DNA from: Apostichopus japonicus | Taxonomy: Eukaryota > Echinodermata > Holothuroidea > Aspidochirotida > Stichopodidae | Direction: 5' to 3' | Length of the DNA: 64,000 nt | Assembly (NCBI RefSeq): GCF_037975245.1 | Contig: NC_092578.1 | Location: 4,096,001 to 4,160,000, forward strand | Translations under genes and position numbers: made by a program | Notes under the pieces: generated by a model | Database searches by the model: none | The model's input: the letters and a program-made list of their open reading frames with translations, nothing else | What the model was told of the DNA's origin: nothing | Shown: positions 1 to 10,600 of the stretch, piece after piece | How the letters are laid out: each line of letters starts with the position of its first letter | Numbering within the stretch: position 1 is the first letter of the stretch

Positions 1-686
1 TTCTTTACCACAGAACTTGCAGGAGTTCGTAACTGGTGCATTTTTCGCTGCAGATGAGCTCGACGAAGCGACTTCCTTTGTTTCATCTCCTGATACTTTG
101 CTGCTGACAGTACTTCTCTCTTCTAAGATATTTCTCAATATCAAGTTTTCGTCGTCTTCAGATGGCTCTTTAGTTGCTTTCCTAACCTCAACATTCGCCT
201 CCCTCAGAGCGATACTTTCCTCGCCTCTCAAGTTGCAAGGTAAATGCTTCTTTTCGTGTACCTTCTGAAGTCTGACATTTTTGAAGATTTTATGGCAAAA
301 TTGGCATCTTATTGTTTTCTGATCAGAGTGACTGCTTTCTTCATGTTCCTTCCTGTCCCTACCATTCTCAAAGATGTTGTCACAGAAGCGACATTGGTAT
401 GGTCCCCGATGGGGATGGGTTTTCTCGTGCTGCTCACAACTGGAAGCACTCGCGAAACGTTTATCACATGTCCCGCAAGAGAATTGCTTCTTGACAATGT
501 GAACCTTTAGGTGATCTTTGAGAAGGGTCTTGCTGACAAATTCTCTTGGGCAAAGTTGACAACAGTATGGTTTTACCTCGGAGAGGGTACATCTGTGGAC
601 CCACTTCCCGAAAGTGGTGGAAAAAACGTCGCCACATATTTGGCAGCGAATCGAGAGCATGCTTGATACTTTTGAAGTGGAGGCAT
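1..686 (-). CDS. Zinc-finger gene exon 6 (partial; C2H2 array)
   Basis: The acceptor is TTCAACTTTCAG| with phase-1 entry. The frame stays open for 228 codons to the window edge. Fingers in order: CQICGDVF (second-half ligands imperfect, ends VHRC), CQLCPREF...HLKVH, CGTCDKRF...HEKTH, CRFCDNIF...HEESSH, CQFCHKIF...HEKKH. A charged Ser/Glu linker follows, then CKFCGKE, the first half of another finger cut by the edge. Confidence 0.8.
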
Positions 687-3600
687 CTGAAAGTTGAAAA
701 GGTGAATGAGAACAATTATAACAATTGAGTAAACTGAGGGCAGAGTAAGTGTCTGCTATTTGAATCTCAAAATAGAAACAGATGTCAATCTTCTCTACTT
801 TAACAAGACACTTCCAGGGATGTGCTCAGGAATATTTGAGTGCTGGGCAGATTGTGCAGTAGTGTGATCCACACCCTGGGAGAGGGATCTCATGGGTGGG
901 GTACCCCCTCCCCACTGGACAAATTTTGCACACGAAGTATGCTTAGGTGGTGCTATTTTTCCTATTCTGTGCCATGTATTATCCCAGATTTTGGTTATGG
1001 TAAAATGTGTTAAATTTTCATCAAAAAGTGTCGGGTGGAAATGTTTAAAATACTGTTTGTGCTGGGCGGCATTCAGAACTGCTGGGCGCAGCCGCCCGGT
1101 GCCGCCCAGTGTGAGCACATCCCTGCACCTCACATGTTGTAAGGCTATACAGTGAAACACAGGGAATATAAGGTAAAACATTTAGTATTACAGTACATGG
1201 TCTTCACATGCCAGTATATATATATAAACGTTCTCATTATTTTGTGAGACAGTGACCCAACACTGCACTTCTGCCCACCGTCATTCTTAAAATATAATTC
1301 AACAAATTTACCTGCAGACCGTCTTTCTCCATGGGTAGGCTGACCGATCCATGGTCTTCGCATCTTTTTCTTCTTTAGTACAGTGGCTAAAATTTTTCCA
1401 TCCCAGGGAAAGTGTCTCTGTTGATGTGTTTGGCAGCTAGATAAGTTCCTAAATGGCTTCTGACAAATCAAACAGTTAAACTTTTGTTTGACTTCACTGA
1501 TGTCATTCTTATCTGGCTTCAAACTAACTGTTGAATCCCTTGATTTTTGGATATGTTTTGCTCCATTCTGACCATCACTTTCATCAAACTTACGAACTAT
1601 CGGTCTTTGTGATGTCCAGCTCTTATGCTTGACCCAGCGAGGATTACATCGTTTTCTCCAAGGGATACCACACTTTCTTCTGCAAAATGGCAACTTCAGT
1701 GCGTCACATGAAAAGTAGGAATATTTTCTTCGGTTGTTTCTCCTGTGCATACGTTCATGAATCTTGACGCTGTATCCCATCGTGAACTGTTTATTACAAA
1801 ATGAGCATAGATGCTTTCTGAGGGGAACATCTGGAGACGTGTCGGTTTTCCTTGACAGTGATCTTGCCGCATCGGCCTTAGACCGTGAGGTTGATTGCGA
1901 CCTACTTTCAATTGGAAGATCACAGGTTTGGTCTAGGACGTTTCTTGTGATTATTGTCGGCTCTTCGGTCATCTGGTGTCCAGCTGTCGAAATGAGGCAA
2001 AAAATGACCGTAGTATTTATCAGAAAAGGGATTGAACCAGCGCCTACATTAAAACTAGCTCATCGTTGACCAAACTTATTCTAGCATAATTACTTCTACT
2101 CGTACCTGTTCATCATGGATGTTTACTTGTACTTGGGCATTTGAGTCATCTGTTAAAGGTAATAGTGCAATATTGACTACCCATTCTTGCAATACTAGCC
2201 GTGTACTAGTACAGGAAGGGGAAATATAGATTACCTTGGATTCATGATGATGTACCCACACTGGAAGTCTTTGATTGACTAACTTTATCATTGCAAACAG
2301 ATATAAAAGTCTAAAAAAAAAGTTTAAAAAATAGATGTTAGTCTAAATGATAGATGAAAATAACATATATGTGACAGACAGAGATTCAGTAAGTGAACTG
2401 GGGTAGGGGAATGTGGGTGAGGGGAGTAGAGAAGAGGCAAGTCGCTGATAATCCTTACCGTGGGAGGGTTCTTGGAATCTAGATTGCAGGTCAAAATCAG
2501 ACAGAGAATCGACTTTCTCCTCTTGCTCCACCTTGATAATTATTTCATCTGCAGGAAACAGGAAAGAATAAAACCATCAGTTCAAGGATACCTAAAGTAT
2601 GACACCAACAAAGGCTCAACGGGCTCTATGGTTCCTCGCTTAGTGGAATATCAGACTGTTGTATGTCATCACCCAAACATAATATTTATGCCCACATGAA
2701 CCAGTTATTACACAACAACTATATTCCAACTTTGGATACGATCCGTTTTAAGGTCGAGGAATTATGGCAATTTAAAATTTTGGCCCAATAAAATTTTGTG
2801 CCAAAATGGTCCAAAACATATTGGCCCTAGCAAAGTGGCTCAAGAAAACATATGCCCCCCAAAGTCAGGCCCAAAGAATGTGTCCCACAGTGCATTTAAG
2901 GTGGAAATAAAATTTGTGCCCACCTGGCCGAAAAATGGGTCCGGGTTTTTTTTTGGTCCAGATGGTCCCAAAAAATTCAGGCCTACATGTACCAGTTATA
3001 AACCAACCACCTTATACCAAGTTTGGATTCAGACCGACTTAAGGTTGTGGAGTAACTGCAATGTAGGTAATTTTATGTTTGATCCCTTAACCTCATTAAT
3101 CTTCATAAGTTCAATGCCAAAAACAATAGGGTGCACCTTCTCACTATAATACATCTACACAGCAAGTACGACAAATATCAACCACTTTGTTTTTGGGTGA
3201 TCACAGACCCAAGCAAGTGTCACAGACGCACACACATACACACAAACCTGACTGCAATGGTTCCTTTGCTTCCAGCAAGGAACCAATAAACCAATCAAAA
3301 ACATGGTATACTGAGTTCCTAGTTTCTACAATGCATCCTCTGATATATATGAAACTCTGACCTGTCAATTCCGGTTGTTCCTCCAGACTCTGTTCTGAAT
3401 ATCCCTGATGTTCATCATTACTTGTCTGTGACACAAAGCTTGAAGCAGGCACCAATCTACGAGTTGCACCATCGTTAACCTCAGCTGCAGGGCTCCTTGT
3501 GGAACTCAGCACTGCCTCATCAGCTGTCCTCTTCACTACCTTCAGGCGTTCTGTCTCTCCCCCTATAAGATTATACAACACCACATTATGAACATAGCAA

Positions 3601-4767
3601 ATCAACAAATATTATTATAAGATGACACAATGTCAACCTATGAACAAAAGCAAAATAACAATTTATCGAGGCAACAATGACATATGGGTCGTTCAGAAAG
3701 TAGACAAACTTGCAAGTCTTGGTGTCCCTGTCACACTCTGAAAATTAAAAAAATAGCCTATAAATAATATTTCCTGCAGTTATAGTACTTACCTTTCTGT
3801 AAAACAAAGCATTACAGCAACAGATAGTTACATTGCAAATGGTTATTTGATTTTAGCCAGCAAATTTTTTTATGCACTGGCATTTTTTAGCAAGTGGCCA
3901 AAACTGTGGAAAATATGTAGGCCTACCATATACTCCAATGTGTTTGGTATCTGTACAATATGATCCATGTGACACAATGTGTCTGGAATGCCATGAACAC
4001 ATGCTCCACTTCTGATTTCAGGCAATTCTTAATTTGAATTATTTTATTTCTTATTTTTATATACATATGTCACATTGTACCTTGTGGAAGAATTAAATAA
4101 TTAGATTTCACAAAGCAATTGTGACATGCCAGTGTGTCAACTATCTGTTGAGTACTTAGTAATCTTGTCAAATAGCCAATTTGCTACACAGTATGTATGT
4201 ATGTATTTTAGATCCTCCTGCAAGCAGGAACTTGCGAAGAAGCCTCATTGGCTTATCAAAGCCGCAAGCTGACCGAAGTCAGTCTCTTAGATTCATATTT
4301 CACGTCCATGATTATGAATTTTCAATTGTCAACAACTCTGTAACTGGACGACATACATTAATCTTGGAGTGACTCGAACTACACAGTACGTGCTACGTAC
4401 AGTCGTACACCAGAGTGACCAGACATAATACTTCCTGGTGTTTATATTTACCTGTAGCCTCAAGAGATGCTGCATCTGTTATCACATTGGTCGGTTTCTT
4501 GTTTGTGGCAATCTGTGTTTCGATTTGATCTGCGTATCTGGATGACCAACGCAATAGTCGATGACCCGAAGGACAAAAAACTGTCACAAACAGACAGTCC
4601 CCTTCCACGTACTTTGCAGCATTTTGCGGACAACACCGACAGATCGTACACACTAAAGATTGAAACAATATATCCAAGCACGTCTCCTTAACTAGGAAAG
4701 CCCTGTCTCCATAGAAGGAAGTAAGGTAACTATAAGCATGAGGACGTGGGTTGACATCACTGGCCAT
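1..4767 (-). CDS. C2H2 zinc-finger protein gene, 5' part, six exons
   Basis: Seen: exons 4452-4767, 3362-3562, 2459-2548, 2106-2149, 1312-1972 and 1-686 join in one open frame of 666 codons that continues past the left edge. Exit phases are 1, 1, 1, 0, 1, and each matches the next entry phase. The last two exons hold seven C2H2-type fingers plus the start of an eighth (CKFCGKE at the edge). Exon 1 carries a separate Cys/His motif (CTICRCC ... CPSGHRLLRW). The middle exons are acidic or Ser-rich linkers (KVEQEEKVDSLSDFD). Known: C2H2 arrays usually bind DNA in the nucleus. Inference: a transcription-factor-like regulator with an N-terminal zinc-binding or protein-interaction domain. I cannot name an orthologue. 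The start is the only early ATG in the exon-1 frame (MASDVNPRPH). The 3' end and any further fingers lie outside the window. Confidence 0.8.
687..1311 (-). other. Zinc-finger gene intron 5
   Basis: A 625-bp intron between two phase-1 boundaries. ORFs reading through it are not conserved-looking and no repeat is recognised. It contains a G/C-rich stretch around 1075-1115 (GCTGGGCGCAGCCGCCCGG). Confidence 0.6.
1312..1972 (-). CDS. Zinc-finger gene exon 5 (two C2H2 fingers)
   Basis: It enters in phase 0 after ACACCAG| and leaves in phase 1 at CTGCAG|GTAAAT. Fingers: CSFCNKQF...HERMH and CLICQKPF...HQQRH, both with canonical C-x2-C-x12-H-x3-H spacing. Between them lies a basic, Cys-containing stretch (CRRKCGIPWRKRC) that is not a classic finger. 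An alternative acceptor 11 nt upstream (TTTCGACAG at 1984-1992) has a better pyrimidine tract but would need phase-1 entry. Confidence 0.75.
2106..2149 (-). CDS. Zinc-finger gene exon 4 (44-nt small exon)
   Basis: The acceptor is CCTTTAACAG| and the donor is AACAG|GTACGA. It enters in phase 1 and leaves in phase 0, encoding DSNAQVQVNIHDEQ. It is the only piece found that converts the phase of exon 3 to that of exon 5, which supports it despite its size. Confidence 0.5.
2459..2548 (-). CDS. Zinc-finger gene exon 3 (acidic linker)
   Basis: The acceptor is TTTCCTGCAG| and the donor is CACG|GTAAGG. The exon is 90 nt, symmetric phase 1-1, and encodes an acidic segment (EIIIKVEQEEKVDSLSDFDL). Being symmetric, it could be skipped without a frameshift. 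Confidence 0.65.
2608..3286 (+). mobile_element. Short copy of the GGTTCCTTGCT-ended repeat family, in zinc-finger intron 2
   Basis: The left end (GGGCTCTATGGTTCCTCGCTT) and right end (ACACACATACACAC, AACCTGACTGCA, then a GGTTCC...GGAACC stem-loop at 3259-3284) match the long copies at 18.5, 21.0 and 60.1 kb. The phrase CAAAAACAATAGGG near 3118 is also shared. Most of the internal repeats present in the long copies are missing. It lies wholly between the exons at 3362-3562 and 2459-2548. Confidence 0.6.
3362..3562 (-). CDS. Zinc-finger gene exon 2 (linker)
   Basis: The acceptor is TCTTATAG| and the donor is ACAG|GTCAGA. The exon is 201 nt, symmetric phase 1-1, and open throughout. It encodes a Ser/Thr/Glu-rich linker (GGETERLKVVKR ... 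SEQSLEEQPELT) with no recognised fold. Confidence 0.65.
3563..4451 (-). other. Zinc-finger gene intron 1
   Basis: An 889-bp AT-rich intron. It carries one arm (about 4196-4299) of a dispersed repeat whose inverted copy lies at 6192-6297. No other feature is recognised. Confidence 0.6.
4196..4299 (+). repeat. Dispersed repeat, copy 1 of an inverted pair
   Basis: About 104 bp containing TTTTAGATCCTCCTGCAAGC, GGCTTATCAAAGCCGCAAGC and CTGACCGAAGTCAGTCTC. The reverse complement recurs at 6192-6297 with few changes. Two short internal palindromes (TCCTGCAAGCAGGA and CTGACCGAAGTCAG) are present. No encoded product is evident. Confidence 0.75.
4452..4767 (-). CDS. Zinc-finger gene exon 1 (start codon, Cys/His domain)
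   Basis: It begins with ATG at 4767 and ends at a consensus donor, ACAG|GTAAAT, in phase 1 (105 codons plus one base). Residues 39-75 show C-x2-C-x-C-C, then C-x2-GH and a following RW. This pattern resembles a short zinc-binding module seen in uncharacterised invertebrate proteins (C..C...G....C..GH...W). That resemblance is from general recollection, so the domain name is left open. Confidence 0.65.
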
Positions 4768-6191
4768 CTTTATAATTTACTACTGCAAGCTCATTCATCT
4801 GGAATATTCTATTGGCTTCTGATGATCTACCTGCAATGGAGTTAATAAGAACAGAGACCTAGGTTAACTATTTCCTGCCCTTGTTTAAAAAAAAAAAATT
4901 GGCTTAAAAATGTAGACACTGAATTTAAAAACATCAGCAAAGTTTTTTAGCACATCCCAAATATTCCAATTGCAAAGTTTTAGACACCTAATTAATATCC
5001 AAACAGCAACAAGTTATGGTTTTCGATCACTACAGTCATATGAATATTTAAGGTTGGAGGCAATCTGTCACAACTAGACAAAATAATGATTAACATAAAT
5101 GTAATGAAATCCTGGGAGAGGCTAATTACTAGAAATAAAATGAGTAATGAATACTTAAGAAAGCCTCATGAAATGTTCGAATTGTTCAAAATGTTTGGAA
5201 GCAGCTCTCAACTTTCATTCAAAATGGCCTAAAAGCAAAACTATAATATAAAGTTAGAGCATGCACTATGCAAAGGGATCTGTCAAACACAACACATATG
5301 TAAAGCAATCACTGCAAGTTTTAAGTTTAAAATAACGTAATGTATAGTGTAAACGTCTACAGTACCCTGTAGGCTCATAATGAGAGGCTACGCCAACAGA
5401 TCATATCAAAATAAGTGACCTAGCCTACAGCCTGTAAGTTAGACCTTGGCTAGTTCTCCAGTCTTTTATGTAAGCCATAGTACTTACAATACATGTAGGA
5501 TGTGACATCAAACGAGTATCTTATTCTTAGTCTGAATCCCATGCCAAATCGAAATATGGTCCGTATCCAAGAATCCGCACACTCGCGAACAGGACAAAGG
5601 GGTTTGTCTGCGGTGTATTAATAGTTAGCCTATACGTCACCTTCGGGTTCTTCACTGTAAAATCACGCAAACGAAACTTCCTCGGATTTTACTGTATATG
5701 CCTACGTGTATCACGAGTACTTCTATCACAAGATGAATATGAGGTTAGTTTTATACATCTTCAACGCTGATATTACATCGCCGTGCACTTTTAATTCGAT
5801 ATCGAAGAAATGCCGCTGGTCGCAACTATATAGAAGCTTAGGCACCTATTCAATAAAGTTTAGTATTCATGATAATACATTCATATCTAGGGAGCGCTGA
5901 TACCTTATACACCCTTCTAGAGTTCCTGTATATATAAAGGAACTCTACACCGTTTACGGGAAGGACGCCATCACCAAAATGGTAACCTAGCCAAGATCTA
6001 CAGAATAAAGTCAGAGAAACGACCGACAATTGCAAGATGCTTTTCAATAAGTTGCATCATTGATGACCACTTCACTCTTTCTTCCAGTTTTCAAAGGGAG
6101 GGGGGAAATGAATATAGTTTCTGCATTTGTCTCTTGGGCCCCAAATAGACAAGGTTAGAAATATTTGTCATCATACTTAATTGTCATTATT

Positions 6192-6297
6192 AAATATGAA
6201 TCTAAGAGACTGACTTCGGTCAGCTTGCGGCTTTGATAAGCCAATGATGACTTCTTCGCGAGTTCCTGCTTGCAGGAGGATCTAAAATACATACATT
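6192..6297 (-). repeat. Dispersed repeat, copy 2 of an inverted pair
   Basis: Reverse-complement counterpart of 4196-4299 (CTAAGAGACTGACTTCGGTC ... TGCAGGAGGATCTAAAATAC). The two arms flank exon 1 of the zinc-finger gene and its presumed promoter, about 1.9 kb apart. Confidence 0.75.
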
Positions 6298-6382
6298 ATT
6301 CATCACTATTATACAGTGTGTCAATCATTGTTCATCACGGGGAAGATAAAATGTATCTTCTCAACGTTGTAATGTTAAGTAC

Positions 6383-6451
6383 CGTATGTGTTTTCAAGGA
6401 CATGTACGGGGTGGGGCCCCCACCCCGTACATGTCCTTGAAAACACATACG
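6383..6451. repeat. 69-bp near-perfect palindrome
   Basis: The left arm, 6383-6416, starts CGTATGTGTTTTCAAGGACA and ends GGGGTGGGG. It is followed by one unpaired C and then its exact 34-nt reverse complement (6418-6451). No mismatch was found in the arms. It would form a very stable cruciform or hairpin. Confidence 0.9.
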
Positions 6452-7573
6452 TGGGGGCGGAAGCGACGGCGGAGTGAATGCATGTTGGGAGAGAACGGGG
6501 AATGGGAGGGGTACGCGTTAGAGTAACAAATCTCTTAGTAAAAATAAACACCAGGTAGGCAAACTATAAACTCCTTTCCTTTATTCAGGTACCGTACAAA
6601 TTCATTTTTTACATTCCATCGATGAAAGACGGTAATCTTAAAAAATCTTCCGACATTTCATATCATTGTTTTTTCTTGTAATGCCAATTAATTTTAATCA
6701 ATGGTAAAAACAAAAATAAGGGGGGAAAGGATGAAAGTTGGAGAAAACAACTGAGGAAATTGACAAATCTTTTCCCAGAATTGAGTTCAATGGCGTCTGG
6801 CACTTAAATGGCGGAAAACGGCCACCTCGCCCTTTGATCCCCGGCCGTGCAGTTCCTGCCCCACTGCACGAGGATTTAATGACGTATTGTGTCCAAACTT
6901 GTAAACTGTGCATAACGTACTACGTAACTTAAAGAATTATTTCTTAACCCAATCCAACCTGTTGGACGCCGTTCACAGCTATTTAAAAAAAGTCCACGTT
7001 GGCACATGTGGACGTCAATGGCATGATGAAGTTGGCATTTTGTTACTATGGAGATATTATTGATCATGGCATCAGAAACTTTGCGTTTCAATTCCTAAAT
7101 AAATTAGATTGGCCCATAGGCCCTATTGCGATTTGTTTCTAATATAGGTCTAACCGTAGATGTTCCACATTCTGTAGGATTCACTAATGCACATGTTCTA
7201 GGACGAACTTTTGGCATCTTCGGGATAGTACTGATGGATGACCATTGAACTTATTCCTCGGACATTAATTATTAACTCAAGAATCTAGCCCGACACAAAC
7301 GTAGTCACGATCGAGTGAAATGCTTTTCATTACCATATAGGCCTAACTACAATAAAACTATACACGAAACTGCAATCCACCCCCGCCCGCCCCCCCCCCC
7401 GACACCACTTTTTTTCACACATAAGGACACAACTAATTAGTATATCCATGTATGCTTACTCTACTTATATATTACCAAAACAAATTTTTTGGCAGGTAAG
7501 TTGCCTCGATTCGTATATATGTATATTTTTCGTTTTGCCCTGCACAATAAGGTAAGTTTTGAGCTAGGAGGGT

Positions 7574-7669
7574 TTATATACTTTCATATGTAGATTTAGG
7601 TCCTGTGCCTGGGCCCTCTGGTGTACTGATCGTTGATTTCCCACATGTAAAGACGTACGTTACTCCATC
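7574..7669 (-). CDS. Receptor A exon 7 (distal tail, stop)
   Basis: The acceptor is TTTCTTCATAG|. It has 31 codons plus [14 protein letters not shown], then [11 protein letters not shown]. The C-terminal YESI is a YxxΦ-type sorting signal, and the Cys after VFT sits where M6P receptors are palmitoylated. 21 of 31 residues are identical to receptor B. Confidence 0.92.
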   Translation of the reverse strand, partial: DGVTYVFTCGKSTISTPEGPGTGPKSTYESI

Positions 7670-10600
7670 CTATGAAGAAAAAGACAAAGACAGAATCAAT
7701 TCTAAAGCTCCACATATCTGTCAAACGTATACCTCTGTACGAAAAGCCCTGCATTGGCTTCAAGTAAAGCGTTGATAGGCAGCCTACATAATATTACTTG
7801 AGGCGTTGCCATGGTTTATAAAGTTTATTTTCTGTTTGTTTGTTCGTATGTGCGTTTTTTTTTTTGGCGAGTTTATGTTTGTTTTGTTAGTTTGTGATTG
7901 TTGTTGTTTTTGAGAGACAATTATAACTTACAAACGCTAGGATGGTGCAATACACAGGCCTGGAACAAATCATCAACAATTTTAATGAGGACTTCTCACG
8001 AGGACAAGTTTTTAATAGATAAAAGACCACAAAATGATTGACAATTAAAACTGACATCTATGACAATGTAGGTTGCATGTCAATAGCTTTTCCATTGTTA
8101 AAATCCCAACAACAAAATTGTATATATACATACGAGTATATCAAAGAAAACATGGTTTCAAAGTAAACGAAATGTTGGGCAACAAAAACTTCCTGGATTC
8201 TAAGTAACTTTCAGACTGCACAGGCGTTATGTATCAAGAGTTGCTCAGCTTCCTTATTTTGACCAGTTCGTATCCACATGTTCGCCAGGAACTGACATCT
8301 TATACAAATTTACAATGGACATGAACAGACGCGTCCTCCCCTTCCAACTATTTTTTGGGGTTCTCATTTTATGCCATTATGTGGCAATAGTATATTGCTA
8401 CAATGTTACTTGCCTAACATAAACAACAATTAACGTGTCGGATAAAAACATTTTCCCACTACCTCTGACACGTCATGTGTTCCCTTCCCCGTGTACTCCA
8501 CCACACCCCCCCCCCTCTCCGTCCTCTCCCACTCCATACCGTGTTGATTCCATCCTTTATATTTTTTAATTACCATAATTAAGTTTGGTAGGTCCATCCA
8601 GAATGAGAGATGAGGTACTATCTCTGCGCCCGAAGCTCCGCGGGCCGCTTTCATGTAAACCATACCAAGTATAAAATAGGAGAAGGTGATACACACGAAC
8701 CTAATGGGAGAAAGGGACATTGCAGCATGTTATTATAGTCATTGGTCAAGTCTTGTATATGGACGTCAATTAAAAAGTGACACCTCGTCCTATGACGTCA
8801 AACGTCCATATAGGTTACCATAGATATAACTCCCGTGTAATCTTGTATGCTGCTTTTCGAAGGCCTAAGAAAAAGTAGTGGCCTACCACTAAATGTGTCC
8901 CGCCCCCTTCCCTTCCTCTCTTCCTCTAAATATGATTGTGGCACCACCATATCGAAAAGTCCCTCGGGGAAGCCACGCCCGTGTGGCGCACTTCAGTGCC
9001 TCGAGAGCGACTGGTTGGATCTTACAAAATTGTGTGGTTGCATGGGTGATATGACAAGTTACCAGTCAAATCGCACCAACCATGGAGGTAAAAACAGTTT
9101 TTACCTCCATGCACCAACTAAATGTATATATATGAACCTTCTCGCATTCCAATCTTGAGATTAAAAGTGACTGTGCCAGCTTCATTACAGTCCAGGATCA
9201 CACGTTTTTGTTTTTCTTTTCTTTTCGGGAACAATCATGCTAGGATCACGATACACAACAGACGACTCTGAAAGCGATTATTCCACGGGAGAAGAAGGTT
9301 TTCATTATTTGACAATGTCTCTGATACATTAAAATCATAAAAACCACCGTAATTAGGAAATGAAATGCAACCATATATACCAGTAACGAAACAAGGTGTT
9401 ATAAATGTATTAGACGCACTATATGGTTTCAATGTTTTGAAAGTTTGAAAGTCTCCCAATTCTCTTTTATATGTCTATACTCACATTATGCATACTATGC
9501 TACCGAAGCTCAGCCCACTATCATTGCCCGGGCCAATTTCGGGAGGACAAAGTCCTGGACAACAGCATCGAGATGTGAGTGTCATAAACTGTATGGATAA
9601 ACAGTATACAAGCGGAGTTATATACACATTAGTAACGGGAGATGTCCATCGTCACGTTCCATATATAGAGCGTTGTGGTCAATCACAACGCAATGGACTT
9701 CAAATAGTATTAGGGTCCCATTTCCGAGCAGTTACTGTGTCATCATACGTGTTGGCGTGACAACATCAGTTGCATTGTTTTCACACGAGTGTATAACTGG
9801 GACCTGTGAGGTAACTTGAGTATATACAGTTGAGTGTCCCGGACTAAGACTGTTCCCTATGGAATTCCCCCCCCCCCCCAGAGTACCTGTGTCGCGATAT
9901 AGTTCTGAGAGGTGATTGGGTGTGACAAGCACTCGTGACCAGAGGTAAACCAGGCCTGAAAAAGGGGGCGGGGAGGTTTTGCACCGAGAAACTGGGTCAA
10001 TCAGGGGACGATTTCAAGAAGTGGTCCGAAGACATTTTTTCCCTGGGGTATGGGAGGGGCATGTGACTCCCGACGCCAATTGGATTGGCTGTTGCGATCT
10101 TTCTTGTTTGAGGAAACTTGAGCCTCGATAAACTACTTAAAACAGCTATGGCTGAGTTTTCCCAACCTGCCGTTCAGGAGTAGTAGTGGTTCCGTCAGTT
10201 ATTGCTTGGAGTAAACATGCAGTGAACATAACAATTTTAACTATAGTGCGGGTAAAAATGACTATAAATGACTATCAAGTTGACCTCACACGTGAACTCC
10301 GAACAGAAGCTTCAATACAATAACAACACCAACAACAAAAACAAAAACAGAAATGCATACTTACATATACATTGTTTGACAAATCCCCAATGATCTCTAA
10401 GGTGTCTTGAACCATGGTTGCACATTGCAATAGTACATTCGTTGTCCTATGTAAAAGGAAAACACATTGCTGTGAACGAAATCTAAATGATGATTTGAAA
10501 CATAATATTTATGCTGTTATCCGTATATATATCCAAAAAAGGCTGCGCTATATGTTTTGAAGGTTTCTGATGGTGTTTAATATTGCGAGGAGAGCCACAT

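Larger units (their letters stand above)
4768..7573. other. Intergenic region upstream of the zinc-finger gene
   Basis: It lies between the start codon of the zinc-finger gene (4767) and the stop of receptor gene A (7574), both minus strand. It must hold the zinc-finger promoter and 5' UTR and the receptor A 3' UTR, but I see no clear TATA box or poly(A) signal that settles either. It contains the inverted repeat copy at 6192-6297 and the palindrome at 6383-6451. No coding exon is supported. Confidence 0.5.

Noticed and set aside
2150..2291. Upstream extension of the small zinc-finger exon (ORF 2076-2291) with a donor-like site at 2235
   Set aside because: Ending there gives phase 0, which does not fit the phase-1 entry of the next exon. 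The only phase that would fit contains a stop.
6738..6932. ORF with a proline-rich stretch (GGKRPPRPLIPGRAVPAP)
   Set aside because: No splice context and no relation to either neighbouring gene; an overlapping opposite-strand ORF is equally open.
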